This document shows positions 8,572-16,385 of a DNA stretch of 64,000 bases, in pieces (position 1 is the first letter of the stretch; each line of letters begins with the position of its first letter). Both the position numbers and the translations under genes were made by a program. This DNA comes from Niveispirillum irakense DSM 11586 (lineage in GTDB: Bacteria > Pseudomonadota > Alphaproteobacteria > Azospirillales > Azospirillaceae), in the NCBI RefSeq assembly GCF_000429645.1, contig NZ_AUCG01000020.1:186001-250000 (forward strand). The letters run 5' to 3'. A model generated the notes under the pieces. The model made no database searches, was not told where the DNA came from, and saw only the letters and a program-made list of their open reading frames with translations.

Positions 8572-10101
8572 GTGGCGACATCGTGGACCGGCGGCTATAT
8601 GGCCGAAATCAATTATACGTATGGTTTTTACCGGGAGTTGACGCCGGCCATGCTCCAGTTCGCCATGTTGGCGGCGGGCATGCGCGCGCCTTCCTTTGCG
8701 CAGCCCCGTACTTATTGCGAATTGGGGTGTGGCCAGGGGCTGACAGCCAATCTGCTGGCAGCCGCCAATCCGCATATCGACTTTCACGCCACCGATTTTA
8801 ATCCCGGCCAAATTGCTGGCGCACAGGATTTGGCCGCAGCGGCTGGCACACCCAATATCCGTTTTTATGAGGATAGTTTCGCGGAATTCGCCGCCCGTTC
8901 CGACCTTCCGGATTTCGATGCCATTTCGCTGCATGGTATCTACAGCTGGATCAGCACCGAAAACCGGCATGTCATTGTGGATTTCATCCGCAAGCGACTG
9001 AAGCCGGGCGGTGTGGTCTATATCTCCTACAATGCCTTGCCCGGCTGGTCGGCGGCGGCGCCGTTGCGCCGGTTGTTCGTCGATCATGCCGCCACCCATG
9101 GCGGCGCCGCTTTGAACCGGATCGAACAGGCGCTTACCTTCGCAGAAGGTCTCGACAAGATGGATGCGCGATATTTTCGCGCCAATCCCGGAATGTCGGA
9201 GCGTTTGGACAAGGTGAAAGGATTGCAGCGGGCCTATTTGCTTCATGAATACATGAACAAGGACTGGACCCCCTTCTATCATAGCGATGTTGCGGGTGAG
9301 TTGGCTGAGGCCAAGCTGGCCTTTGCCGCCAACGCCACAATCCTGGAGCAGATTGACGCCATCAACCTGACCGGCGACCAACAGCAGTTCCTGGCCGGGA
9401 TTCCCGATATCTCCTATCGGGAGACGCTGCGGGATTACATTATCAACCAGCAATTCCGCCGCGATATTTTCGCCAAAGGGGTCTTTCCGCTGCGACAGAC
9501 CGAGGTTCTGGGGGCGTGGGAAGAGTTCAGCTTCGTCCTGTCTGTCGATCTGACGGATGTGCCGCGGGCGGTGAAGGGCAATCTGGGCGAGGGTAACCTG
9601 CAGCCGGAAATATATGATCCGATCAAGGCCCGGCTGGCATCGGGGCCGGTCACCTGGACCGATCTTGTGCAGGCACCGGAGATTGCCGCACTCGGATTTC
9701 CCCGGATCATGCAGGCCATGGCCATCCTGATCGGCAGCAATGTAGTTCAGCCTTGCCTGCCGGGCGACATGGCGGCCCGCCGCTCCCAGACGGATGCCTT
9801 CAATCTGGCTGTGATGGAACGGGCGCGTCTTTCCAGCGATATCGTCTATCTGGCGTCGCCGGTGACTGGTGGGGGGATCCCCACGGATCATGTCACCCTG
9901 CTGTTCCTGCTGGCCCGGCGCAACAACGTGACCGATCTGCCGGCTTTCGTTTTCGATATTCTGGTCCGCAACAATCAGCGTCTGGTCCGTGAGGGCAAGA
10001 CCCTGCAGGCTGAGGCAGAGAATATGGAAGAATTGCAGAAGCGTTTGATCAGCTTCAAGAATATACAGGTTCCGATTTTCGAGAGGCTCGGCATTGTCTG
10101 A
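8572..10101 (+). CDS. SAM-dependent methyltransferase with C-terminal methyltransferase-regulatory domain
   Basis: About 509 aa from a GTG start. The N-terminal half is a class I methyltransferase: TYCELGCGQGLTANLLAA (SAM-binding glycine motif), FHATDFNPGQIAGA (acidic ribose binder), and LKPGGVVYISYNALPGW. The C-terminal half, including MERARLSSDIVYLASPVTGGG and a long helical end, fits the methyltransferase-regulatory domain of large bacterial MT proteins. AAGGGAAG precedes the GTG at 8572, and the family typically begins near the SWTGGY motif. In-frame ATGs at 8497 and 8350 are alternatives. It overlaps the following unknown gene by 8 bp, so the two are almost certainly cotranslated. The substrate is unknown; the glycosyltransferase next door suggests a glycan or glycoprotein. 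Confidence 0.85.
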   Translation: MATSWTGGYMAEINYTYGFYRELTPAMLQFAMLAAGMRAPSFAQPRTYCELGCGQGLTANLLAAANPHIDFHATDFNPGQIAGAQDLAAAAGTPNIRFYEDSFAEFAARSDLPDFDAISLHGIYSWISTENRHVIVDFIRKRLKPGGVVYISYNALPGWSAAAPLRRLFVDHAATHGGAALNRIEQALTFAEGLDKMDARYFRANPGMSERLDKVKGLQRAYLLHEYMNKDWTPFYHSDVAGELAEAKLAFAANATILEQIDAINLTGDQQQFLAGIPDISYRETLRDYIINQQFRRDIFAKGVFPLRQTEVLGAWEEFSFVLSVDLTDVPRAVKGNLGEGNLQPEIYDPIKARLASGPVTWTDLVQAPEIAALGFPRIMQAMAILIGSNVVQPCLPGDMAARRSQTDAFNLAVMERARLSSDIVYLASPVTGGGIPTDHVTLLFLLARRNNVTDLPAFVFDILVRNNQRLVREGKTLQAEAENMEELQKRLISFKNIQVPIFERLGIV

Positions 10102-10663
10102 GACGGATCCGACGGAAGGGCTGCCGCTGCCGGCAGCCCTGGCCGCACGCCACCTTGATCTGCGCTACGATCTTGAGGCCGACCGGCTGTTGCTGACAGC
10201 ACGGTCGGATGACGCGGCCATTGATTTTCATCTGACCCGACGCCTCACCCGGCACCTGCTCTCGGGCATCCTTGATCTGATGATGAAGACCAGCGATGTC
10301 GTATCCCGTTCCAGTGCCGATCACCGGACGGATGTGCTGCTGTTCGAGCATGCCTCCGCGCTGGAAGCGACATCGGGGCCGACCCAGACACCCCCCGCTA
10401 TCCTCTCCGCACGGGCGCAGGCTGCTTCTATGCCCGTGCTGGCAAGGCGTGTGGATGTGGACCTGAACAGTGAGGGCATGAAAATCTCGATCTGGGGTGA
10501 CACGCATGGGCAGGCCTGGATCCATCTGGCGCGCGAACAGGGCCACCAGTTGATCGAGATGCTGCTGATGAAGGCGCGCGAAGCGGAATGGGATTTGGCC
10601 GAACTGTCCTGGATGGACCGTCGCGGCCAGTATAGCCGCCCCCAGGGTACCCCCCTGGCCTGA
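10094..10663 (+). CDS. Hypothetical protein translationally coupled to the methyltransferase
   Basis: A 189-aa protein starting at TTG 10094 (MSETDPTEGLPL), 8 bp inside the methyltransferase stop, with AGAGG just upstream. It is soluble and acidic, with no signal peptide and no cysteine-rich or DNA-binding motif. Two regions look folded: residues about 20-60 (LDLRYDLEADRLLLTARSDD then FHLTRRLTRHLLSGILDLMM), and about 110-175 (VDVDLNSEGMKISIWGDTHG then HLAREQGHQLIEMLLMKARE). The two halves share a strand-rich stretch followed by an amphipathic helix, which could reflect an internal duplication. I do not recognise the family. The coupling suggests a partner or substrate adaptor for the methyltransferase. 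Confidence 0.75.
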   Translation: MSETDPTEGLPLPAALAARHLDLRYDLEADRLLLTARSDDAAIDFHLTRRLTRHLLSGILDLMMKTSDVVSRSSADHRTDVLLFEHASALEATSGPTQTPPAILSARAQAASMPVLARRVDVDLNSEGMKISIWGDTHGQAWIHLAREQGHQLIEMLLMKAREAEWDLAELSWMDRRGQYSRPQGTPLA

Positions 10664-10745
10664 CCCTTCCGGTCTTTGCGCTGGGGGTACGCGGGGGGGG
10701 CAGTGAAGGCGGATAGGGTTACGCCAATCCCCCTATTCCCTTATC

Positions 10746-10905
10746 ATACCAATCTCCCGTGATCGTGACCGCTCACAGGAGATTTCGTGCTCCCTCACTC
10801 GCCGGGCGGGCGCATCCGCGCCCTTGGCTGACGCCGCACGAGCGGCGGGTCGGCGGTCGCCGACCTCCAATCCGCCTAAAGGTCAACCTTTAGGCGGATT
10901 GGTAT
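10746..10905. repeat. Structured intergenic element bounded by 9-bp inverted repeats
   Basis: This lies in the 384-bp gap between the unknown gene and ugd. ATACCAATC (10746-10754) is the reverse complement of GATTGGTAT (10897-10905). Inside are three perfect hairpins: GCCGC-ACGA-GCGGC (10833-10846), GGTCGGCG-GT-CGCCGACC (10848-10865), and CCAATCCGCCTAAAGGT-CA-ACCTTTAGGCGGATTGG (10867-10902, 17-bp stem). No reading frame or transposase is present. The layout resembles a dispersed palindromic or MITE-like repeat, or a strong terminator complex. No second copy was noticed in this window. Confidence 0.6.
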
Positions 10906-11047
10906 CATTGCACAAAAAAGACTGACCCTTCCGGGGATTGGGTGCAGGCGGCTGCCTGTGCTATTGCTGGCGCCGGAATGGGCATGGCGTCTTTTCCCCC
11001 CTATCTGGTCCCCTGTCTGGACCCTGTGCAATAAGGGAGCGCACACG

Positions 11048-12370
11048 ATGCGGCTGGCGATGATCGGGACCGGTTATGTCGGTCTGGTGTCGGGGGCCTG
11101 TTTCTCGGAATTTGGTGTCCAGGTCTGCTGTGTGGATAAGGACGCCGGCAAGATCGAGCGGCTGAAACAGGGGCAAATTCCGATCTACGAGCCGGGCCTG
11201 GAAGCGCTGGTCGCCCGTAACGTGGCTGCCGGCCGCCTTTCCTTCAGCACCGATATGGCCGAGGCGGTTGCCGGGGCGGATGCGGTTTTCATCGCCGTGG
11301 GCACACCGTCCCGCCGGGGGGATGGTCACGCCGATCTCTCCTACGTCTATGCGGCAGCGGCAGAAGTGGCGCGCTATCTGCAAGGCTATACCGTCATCGT
11401 CACCAAATCGACCGTGCCCGTCGGCACCGGCCGGGAGGTGGAAGCCATCATCCGGCGGGAACGACCGGATGCTGATTTCGACGTGGCATCCAACCCGGAA
11501 TTCCTGCGTGAAGGATCGGCCATTGGCGATTTCATGCGCCCTGACCGGGTGGTGATCGGGACGGAGGCAGAACGGGCGCAAGCGGTGATGCGGCAGCTTT
11601 ACCGCCCGCTTTACCTGATCGAAACGCCGATGGTCATGACAGGGCTGGAGACGGCGGAACTGATCAAATACGCGGCCAATGCCTTCCTGGCGGTCAAGAT
11701 CACCTTCATCAACGAGATGGCGGATCTTTGCGAGAAGGTGGGCGCCAATGTGCAGGATGTGGCGCTGGGCATGGGGCTGGATGGCCGCATTGGCCGCAAG
11801 TTCCTGCATGCCGGTCCCGGCTATGGCGGTTCCTGCTTCCCCAAGGATACGCTGGCCTTGGCCAAGACAGCCCAGGATTTTCACAGCCCCGTCCGCATTG
11901 TGGAGACGGTGGTGGATATCAATGCCCGGCGCAAGAAGGCCATGGCGGATCGGATCATCCAGGCCTGTGGCGGTACGGTGGCGGGCAAGGATGTCGCCAT
12001 CCTCGGCGTTTCCTTCAAACCCAATACCGATGATATGCGCGATGCCCCGGCGCTCGACATCATTCCGGCGTTGCAGGCGGCAGGGGCAAAGGTCCGCGCT
12101 TATGATCCCGTAGCCATGGAAGAAGCGGCGAGGCTTCTACCGGATGTTATCTGGTGCAAGGATGCCTATGCGGCACTGGAACAGGCCGATGGGGTTGCCA
12201 TTCTGACAGAGTGGAATGAGTTCCGCGCCCTGGACCTGGCACGGGTGAAGGGTGCCCTGCGCCAGCCGGTGATGGTCGATCTGCGCAATATTTATAAACC
12301 GGCAGAGATGGAGGAGGCGGGGTTCGCCTACAGCTCCATCGGTCGCAATCAAAAGACCGGCCCGTCCTGA
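11048..12370 (+). CDS. ugd: UDP-glucose 6-dehydrogenase
   Basis: A 440-aa enzyme that oxidises UDP-glucose to UDP-glucuronate with two NAD+. The N-terminal Rossmann motif is MIGTGYVGLVSG. Substrate and catalytic features include VGTPSRRGDGHADLSYV, ITKSTVPVGTG-type VTKSTVPVGTG, NPEFLREGSAIGDFM, the Lys of LIKYAANAFLAVKI, and the catalytic Cys263 in GYGGSCFPKD. The C-terminal UDP-binding domain has SFKPNTDDMRDAPA. AAGGGAG lies about 9 nt before the ATG at 11048; the frame upstream to 10958 is only read-through. With the next gene it forms a UDP-galacturonate supply route for surface polysaccharide. Length is normal for the family. Confidence 0.96.
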   Translation: MRLAMIGTGYVGLVSGACFSEFGVQVCCVDKDAGKIERLKQGQIPIYEPGLEALVARNVAAGRLSFSTDMAEAVAGADAVFIAVGTPSRRGDGHADLSYVYAAAAEVARYLQGYTVIVTKSTVPVGTGREVEAIIRRERPDADFDVASNPEFLREGSAIGDFMRPDRVVIGTEAERAQAVMRQLYRPLYLIETPMVMTGLETAELIKYAANAFLAVKITFINEMADLCEKVGANVQDVALGMGLDGRIGRKFLHAGPGYGGSCFPKDTLALAKTAQDFHSPVRIVETVVDINARRKKAMADRIIQACGGTVAGKDVAILGVSFKPNTDDMRDAPALDIIPALQAAGAKVRAYDPVAMEEAARLLPDVIWCKDAYAALEQADGVAILTEWNEFRALDLARVKGALRQPVMVDLRNIYKPAEMEEAGFAYSSIGRNQKTGPS

Positions 12371-12440
12371 CAGGCCGGGCGTGGTCCCTGGCTCACGGCT
12401 TTTCCGTCGGGGGCCGCCAGTACGGTTGTCGGGGTGAACC

Positions 12441-13433
12441 ATGACCATTCTTGTGACGGGTGTCGCCGGCTTTATCGGCATGCATGTCGCCCAGGCTTTG
12501 CTTGCCAGGGGTGAAAGCGTCATCGGTGTCGATGAATTCAATGATTATTATGATGTGGGGTTGAAGCAGGCGCGGGTGGACAGGCTTACCCCCCATCCGG
12601 GTTTCTCGCTGCACCGCCTGGACATTGCCGACCGGGAAGGGATGGAGAGTTTATTCTCCCGCCATCCCGGTATTGAGGGCATCATCCATCTCGCCGCCCA
12701 GGCCGGTGTGCGTTATTCGCTGGAAAATCCCTATGCCTATGTCCGCTCCAACCTGATGGGGCAGGTGGTGATGCTGGAAGGCGCGCGCCGGCTGACGCGG
12801 CTGCGCCATTTCGTCTATGCCAGTTCCTCCTCCGTTTATGGTGCCAACGACAAGCAGCCTTTTTCAGTGGAAGATCCGGTTGAACGGCCGGTATCGCTTT
12901 ATGCTGCGACCAAACGGGCGGATGAATTGATGACCCGCACCTATAGCCATCTCTATGGCATGGCCGCGACGGGGTTGCGCTTTTTTACTGTTTACGGCCC
13001 GTGGGGGCGGCCGGATATGGCGCCCTTCCTTTTCGCCTCGGCGATTGCCCAGGGGCGGCCGATCCGCGTCTTCAATCACGGCGATATGTGGCGTGATTTC
13101 ACCTATATCGACGATATTGTATCCGGGGTGCTGGCGGCGCTGGATCGGCCTGCCACGCCCGACCCGGTAGCTGGCGGCGATACGGCCCCGCACCGGATTT
13201 ATAACCTGGGCAATAACCGGCCGGAGAGGCTGCTGGATTTCATCGCGGCGCTGGAAGATGCCCTGGGGCGGAAAGCGGAGCGGATTCTGGAGCCGATGCA
13301 GCCGGGCGATGTGCCGGCGACCTACGCGGATGTCGCGGCCAGCATGCGCGACCTGGGCTACCAGCCCACCGTGACGATGCAGGACGGGGTGGCGCGGTTC
13401 ATCGCCTGGTATCGCGCCTATTACGGCGTGTAA
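12441..13433 (+). CDS. UDP-glucuronate 4-epimerase (extended SDR)
   Basis: A 330-aa extended short-chain dehydrogenase. The NAD+ motif is ILVTGVAGFIGMHVA, followed by GVDEFNDYYDVGLKQAR, which is characteristic of GAE/LpsL/CapI-type UDP-glucuronate epimerases. Catalytic residues are the Ser run in YASSSSVYG and Tyr-xxx-Lys in SLYAATKRADE. The FFTVYGPWGRPDMA segment is also typical. It converts UDP-glucuronate to UDP-galacturonate, directly using the product of the Ugd enzyme encoded 70 bp upstream on the same strand, so the pair is probably one operon. A hairpin at 13441-13466 follows. The alternative UDP-glucose 4-epimerase is less likely because of the DYYD and GPWGRPDMA motifs. Confidence 0.92.
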   Translation: MTILVTGVAGFIGMHVAQALLARGESVIGVDEFNDYYDVGLKQARVDRLTPHPGFSLHRLDIADREGMESLFSRHPGIEGIIHLAAQAGVRYSLENPYAYVRSNLMGQVVMLEGARRLTRLRHFVYASSSSVYGANDKQPFSVEDPVERPVSLYAATKRADELMTRTYSHLYGMAATGLRFFTVYGPWGRPDMAPFLFASAIAQGRPIRVFNHGDMWRDFTYIDDIVSGVLAALDRPATPDPVAGGDTAPHRIYNLGNNRPERLLDFIAALEDALGRKAERILEPMQPGDVPATYADVAASMRDLGYQPTVTMQDGVARFIAWYRAYYGV

Positions 13434-13440
13434 AATAAAA

Positions 13441-13466
13441 AAGGCCACCTGTCAGGCGGTGGCCTT
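13441..13466. terminator. Hairpin terminator between epimerase and bfr
   Basis: AAGGCCACC, 8-nt loop, GGTGGCCTT. On the minus strand it is followed by a TTTTTATTTT run, so it best serves bfr; on the plus strand it follows the epimerase stop directly but has no U-run. Confidence 0.7.
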
Positions 13467-13573
13467 CAGCGCTGCGCGAACCACGGCGGGTGGCGAATTG
13501 CCGGTCCCGCCATGGTTCTGCCGCGGGGGTCTGCTGGCCCCCCGCCTGATTTTCGGGGAGGGCCGGAACGGGA

Positions 13574-14050
13574 TCAGTCTTCCGATCCCATCTGTTCTTG
13601 CAGGTAATTCTGGATGCCGACCTTGTCGATCAGGCCGAGCTGGGTTTCCAGCCAGTCGATATGCTCCTCCGTATCCTCCAGGATGCGGCGGAAAATCTCC
13701 TTGGACTGATAATCCCGGACCGACTCGCAATATTGCATGGCGTCGATCAGTTCCGTGCGGTTACGGGTTTCGACCGCCAGATCACCCTTGAAGCATTCCG
13801 GCACGTCTTCGCCGATCAGCAGCTTGTGCAGATCTTGCAGATTGGGCAGCCCATCCAGGAACAGCACCCGTTCGATCAGCAGATCGGCATGCTTCATTTC
13901 GCCGATCGATTCCTCGTACACCTTCTTGGCCAGACGCAGGAATCCCCAGTTCTTCAGCATGCGTGCATGCAGGAAATACTGGTTGATGGCCGTCAGCTCG
14001 TTCGCGAGGATGGTGTTGAGGTGACGGATGACGATGGGATCGCCTTTCAT
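13574..14050 (-). CDS. bfr: Bacterioferritin
   Basis: 158 aa, the normal length, and residue numbering matches E. coli Bfr exactly. Di-iron ferroxidase ligands are visible as Glu18 ([10 protein letters not shown]), Glu51 and His54 (IGEMKHAD), and in the second half Glu94 plus the EDTEEHIDW segment (Glu127, His130). Met52 is the haem ligand position. It forms a 24-subunit cage that oxidises and stores iron in the cytosol. AAGG sits 7 nt before the ATG. The upstream region holds a Fur-like box (14156-14174) and a separate dyad (14190-14218), shared with the divergent MaoC gene. No bacterioferritin-associated ferredoxin gene is adjacent. Confidence 0.96.
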   Translation of the reverse strand: MKGDPIVIRHLNTILANELTAINQYFLHARMLKNWGFLRLAKKVYEESIGEMKHADLLIERVLFLDGLPNLQDLHKLLIGEDVPECFKGDLAVETRNRTELIDAMQYCESVRDYQSKEIFRRILEDTEEHIDWLETQLGLIDKVGIQNYLQEQMGSED

Positions 14051-14155
14051 GGCATACCTTCACGTGATAGGGGTGCTGTTCTCTCCAAACAGTAATACAG
14101 CCTCAATGTTCCTTTGTCTGCTGATAACGTCTTTCATCTTTCATTTTGTTATATT

Positions 14156-14174
14156 GATAACGACTGTCATTATT
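14156..14174. promoter_or_regulatory. Fur-like box upstream of bfr
   Basis: GATAACGACTGTCATTATT matches 14 of 19 positions of the classical Fur consensus GATAATGATAATCATTATC (counted by hand). It is about 105 bp upstream of the bfr start, in a locally AT-rich stretch where the promoter is expected. Confidence 0.5.
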
Positions 14175-14189
14175 TCTCTTATTCTCACG

Positions 14190-14218
14190 ATGAAAGTGAG
14201 AAGGGCTCTCGTTTTCAT
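14190..14218. promoter_or_regulatory. Dyad-symmetric candidate operator
   Basis: ATGAAAGTGAGA, 5-nt centre AGGGC, TCTCGTTTTCAT: half-sites agree at 10 of 12 positions. It sits between bfr and the divergent MaoC gene, 63 bp before the latter. The binding factor is unknown. Confidence 0.45.
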
Positions 14219-14280
14219 GTTGTCGCTCGTTTCGTCGCCCAGCTATCATCTCGTCAAACAGCAGGGGAGGGCGAGGGCCC

Positions 14281-14748
14281 ATGGCGAAGCCGGTCTATTT
14301 TGAAGATTTTACCCCCGGTATGGCGCTGACTTTCGGTGACAGGCTGGTCACGGCGGAAGAAATCGTGACCTTTGCGCGGGAATATGACCCGCAGCCGTTT
14401 CATCTGGATGAGGAGGCTGGACGGGCCACCCATTTTGGCGGCTTGGTGGCCAGTGGCTGGCAGACCGCCGGTTTCATGATGCGGATGCTGGTGGACAATA
14501 TGTTGTCGCCAGAGGGCTCGCTCGGCTCCCCCGGTCTGGACGAGTTGCGCTGGCTGCGTCCGGTACGGCCCGGTGACCGGCTGAGTGTGCGGGTGGAGGT
14601 GCTGGAGACCCGCCTTTCGCGCTCCCGGCCCGGCATGGGGACGGTGCGTCAACGAAGCGAGGTGCTGAATCAGCATGGCGAGGTCGTGATGTCCACCATA
14701 TCGGTGGGCATGTTCCGCACCCGGTCGGCGGGCGCCGCTACAAGCTAA
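14281..14748 (+). CDS. MaoC-family (R)-hydratase/dehydratase-like protein
   Basis: A 155-aa single hot-dog domain. The hydratase-2 motif appears as FAREYDPQPFHLDEEAG (catalytic Asp and His), followed by FGGLVASGWQTAGFMMRMLVD and the LRWLRPVRPGDRLSVRVEV strand pair. Family members hydrate enoyl-CoA or related thioesters in the cytosol. A strong GGGGAGG lies upstream of the ATG at 14281. It stands alone, divergent from bfr, with no fatty-acid genes beside it, so the substrate cannot be inferred. Confidence 0.9.
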   Translation: MAKPVYFEDFTPGMALTFGDRLVTAEEIVTFAREYDPQPFHLDEEAGRATHFGGLVASGWQTAGFMMRMLVDNMLSPEGSLGSPGLDELRWLRPVRPGDRLSVRVEVLETRLSRSRPGMGTVRQRSEVLNQHGEVVMSTISVGMFRTRSAGAATS

Positions 14749-14871
14749 AGCTGTTCAGTGTTGGGGCTGATGTGACGGATCGTTGCTGCAAAAGCCCGTG
14801 ATCAATGTCTATCATAGGGCATCCGTCCGGTGGGAAACGGACGGTTGCAACCAACCGGGGCCTTTAACAGC

Positions 14872-15081
14872 ATGTCACGAGACTTTTTCGATCTCTCTCC
14901 GGGTGAATGGGTGGAAGAGCTGCAGCCGCCCCGTCGACGCATGCAGATTCTGGCCATTCACACCCGCCCGGGAGCCAAAGCGGCCAATGTCGAGATGGCG
15001 ATTGCCGGTAACAATGTGGACCGGATCAGCCTCTCGATCTTCGCTTTGTCTGACACTGCCAGGTTCCGTCGCCTCCGGTGA
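14872..15081 (+). CDS. Small conserved-looking protein, paralogue of the gene at 16030-16263
   Basis: A 69-aa protein (MSRDFFDLSPGEWVEEL...). It aligns with the 77-aa product of 16030-16263: both have PG[E/D]W[V/L]EEL, then PRRR, an alternating hydrophobic strand with His, V-E, D-R-[I/L]-S-L, and A-R-F-R-R near the C-terminus. The match needs only a one-residue gap. Two such copies either side of dedA argue that the ORF is real. Predicted soluble, basic, mixed alpha/beta; no known domain. The ribosome site is weak (GGGG about 11 nt away). Its stop codon lies inside a terminator hairpin. Confidence 0.7.
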   Translation: MSRDFFDLSPGEWVEELQPPRRRMQILAIHTRPGAKAANVEMAIAGNNVDRISLSIFALSDTARFRRLR

Positions 15082-15089
15082 GGCGACGG
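15066..15089 (+). terminator. Hairpin overlapping the stop codon of the small gene
   Basis: CCGTCGCCTC-CGGT-GAGGCGACGG: a perfect 10-bp stem with a 4-nt loop followed by TTACTT. The UGA stop (15079-15081) lies within it, so the last codons (Arg-Leu-Arg) are part of the stem. Confidence 0.6.
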
Positions 15090-15101
15090 TTACTTCCGCC
15101 A

Positions 15102-15716
15102 TCAGGTAGGCTGGCTGGGGCCTTTGATGGCGCGACGGCCTAGCCGCCACAGATACACGCCCACCACGATTACAACGACGATTTTAGAGAGCGGGTCTAC
15201 ATACTGCTCTACCAGTTCATACTGGCTTTCCAGCAGATAGCCGGCACCTGCCAGCACCGTGGTCCAAACCAGCGACCCGACTGTGGTCAGCACCAGGAAC
15301 AGCGGCAGGCTCATCCGGGCCAGACCCGCAGGGACTGAAATCAGGGTGCGGATCGCCGGGATGAGACGGCCGAACAGGACCGCCTTGCGACCATGGCGCT
15401 CAAACCAGGAGAATGCCTGTTCCACATCGGGCGGGTCCATCGTCATGATGAAGCCGAAGCGGCGTGACAGTTCGATCAGCCGGTCGTGCCCGACAGCGCG
15501 ACCCAGCGCGTACCAGGGCAGGGCGCCCAGGACAGAGCCGGCGGTTCCGAACAGAACCACCAGGATGGGGTCCATCTTGCCCTGTGCGGCCAGGAACCCG
15601 CCCAGCGGCATTATCGCCTCTGAAGGGATTGGGGGGAAAAGGTTTTCCAGGAACATCAGGGCCAGCAGCCCCCAATATCCCATCTGCTCCACAAGGCCCA
15701 GCGCCCATTCAAACAT
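15102..15716 (-). CDS. DedA-family membrane protein
   Basis: A 204-aa integral membrane protein with the DedA/VTT signature: FLENLFPPIPSEAIMPLGGF at residues about 22-41 (re-entrant loop with the conserved Glu and Pro residues), then GALPWYALGRAVG and FGRLIPAIRTLISVPAG (conserved Arg pair). DedA proteins are linked to lipid-carrier (undecaprenyl phosphate) or phospholipid scramblase function and cation/pH tolerance. It is convergent with one small paralogous gene (ends 15081) and divergent from the other (16030-16263), across a 313-bp gap. Length is as expected. Confidence 0.92.
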   Translation of the reverse strand: MFEWALGLVEQMGYWGLLALMFLENLFPPIPSEAIMPLGGFLAAQGKMDPILVVLFGTAGSVLGALPWYALGRAVGHDRLIELSRRFGFIMTMDPPDVEQAFSWFERHGRKAVLFGRLIPAIRTLISVPAGLARMSLPLFLVLTTVGSLVWTTVLAGAGYLLESQYELVEQYVDPLSKIVVVIVVGVYLWRLGRRAIKGPSQPT

Positions 15717-16029
15717 CGATTTTCCTGTCTTTATTTCTCGGCGCCGATCGCCGCTGCCACTCTCCGTTTAACGCATAGCTCATTTCCGAGGCTATCGGGA
15801 ACAACGCCTTCGCGCCGATAGCAGGCCCCTGAACAGATCATGGAATGATATTGTGCTACCTCTGATGGCCTATTCCTTATGGTGAAATTTAGGATATCAT
15901 GGTGTCGAGTATATCCGTGTATACCGGACCCTCCTGATCATGGGGCGATGGGCAGGGCGGCGGCAGATGCCTTTGGGGTTGGATCTGCCGGCCAGGGGCA
16001 GGTTGGATAAGGGATTGCAGGAGATGTCG
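15717..16029. other. 313-bp intergenic region between dedA and the second small paralogue
   Basis: No gene of its own was seen. It contains GCTATCGG (15791-15798) and its reverse complement CCGATAGC (15815-15822) 16 nt apart, and an AT-richer stretch around 15880-15925 where promoters for either flanking gene could lie. An ideal AGGAG (16019-16023) at the right end serves the gene at 16030. Confidence 0.5.
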
Positions 16030-16263
16030 ATGGTATTGTCCAGGCGCGCGATGGAGCCTCCCAAACCGGGTGATTGGCTGGAAGAGCTTAAACTCCCCCG
16101 GCGCCGGCTGCTTGTGCATGCGGTGCATCAGCATGCGGCCCGCCCCGTTCATGTGGAATTTCTGGTGGAAGGGCGATCCAGCGATCGCTTGTCGCTCGCT
16201 TTGGAAGTGGTCCTGGATGGTGCCCGTTTCCGCCGCATGGGCGCCACTCAGGACGCGGCCTGA
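16030..16263 (+). CDS. Small conserved-looking protein, paralogue of the gene at 14872-15081
   Basis: A 77-aa protein beginning MVLSRRAMEPP. AGGAG with a 6-nt spacer points to the ATG at 16030; an ATG at 16024 lies right against the AGGAG, and the open frame extends to 15940. It shares the PGDWLEEL-xx-PRRR block, the V-E pair, DRLSL and ARFRR with the 69-aa protein upstream of dedA, and differs mostly in the middle (HAVHQHAARP) and by a short C-terminal tail. Soluble, no known domain. A rho-independent terminator follows at 16298-16330. Function unknown. Confidence 0.75.
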   Translation: MVLSRRAMEPPKPGDWLEELKLPRRRLLVHAVHQHAARPVHVEFLVEGRSSDRLSLALEVVLDGARFRRMGATQDAA

Positions 16264-16297
16264 TCTGCCCGTCCGGCAAGCGTGCGAAGTCTTGAAA

Positions 16298-16330
16298 GTC
16301 GCGCCGACCTGATCGTCGGCGCGGCTTTTT
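16298..16330 (+). terminator. Rho-independent terminator
   Basis: GTCGCGCCGAC, 6-nt loop, GTCGGCGCGGC (one G-U pair), then TTTTT. It ends the small gene at 16030-16263. Confidence 0.8.
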
Positions 16331-16385
16331 CGATTCGGGGCTTACTTTATCGGCTATACGTCACATTCATGCGTATGGGCCACGA

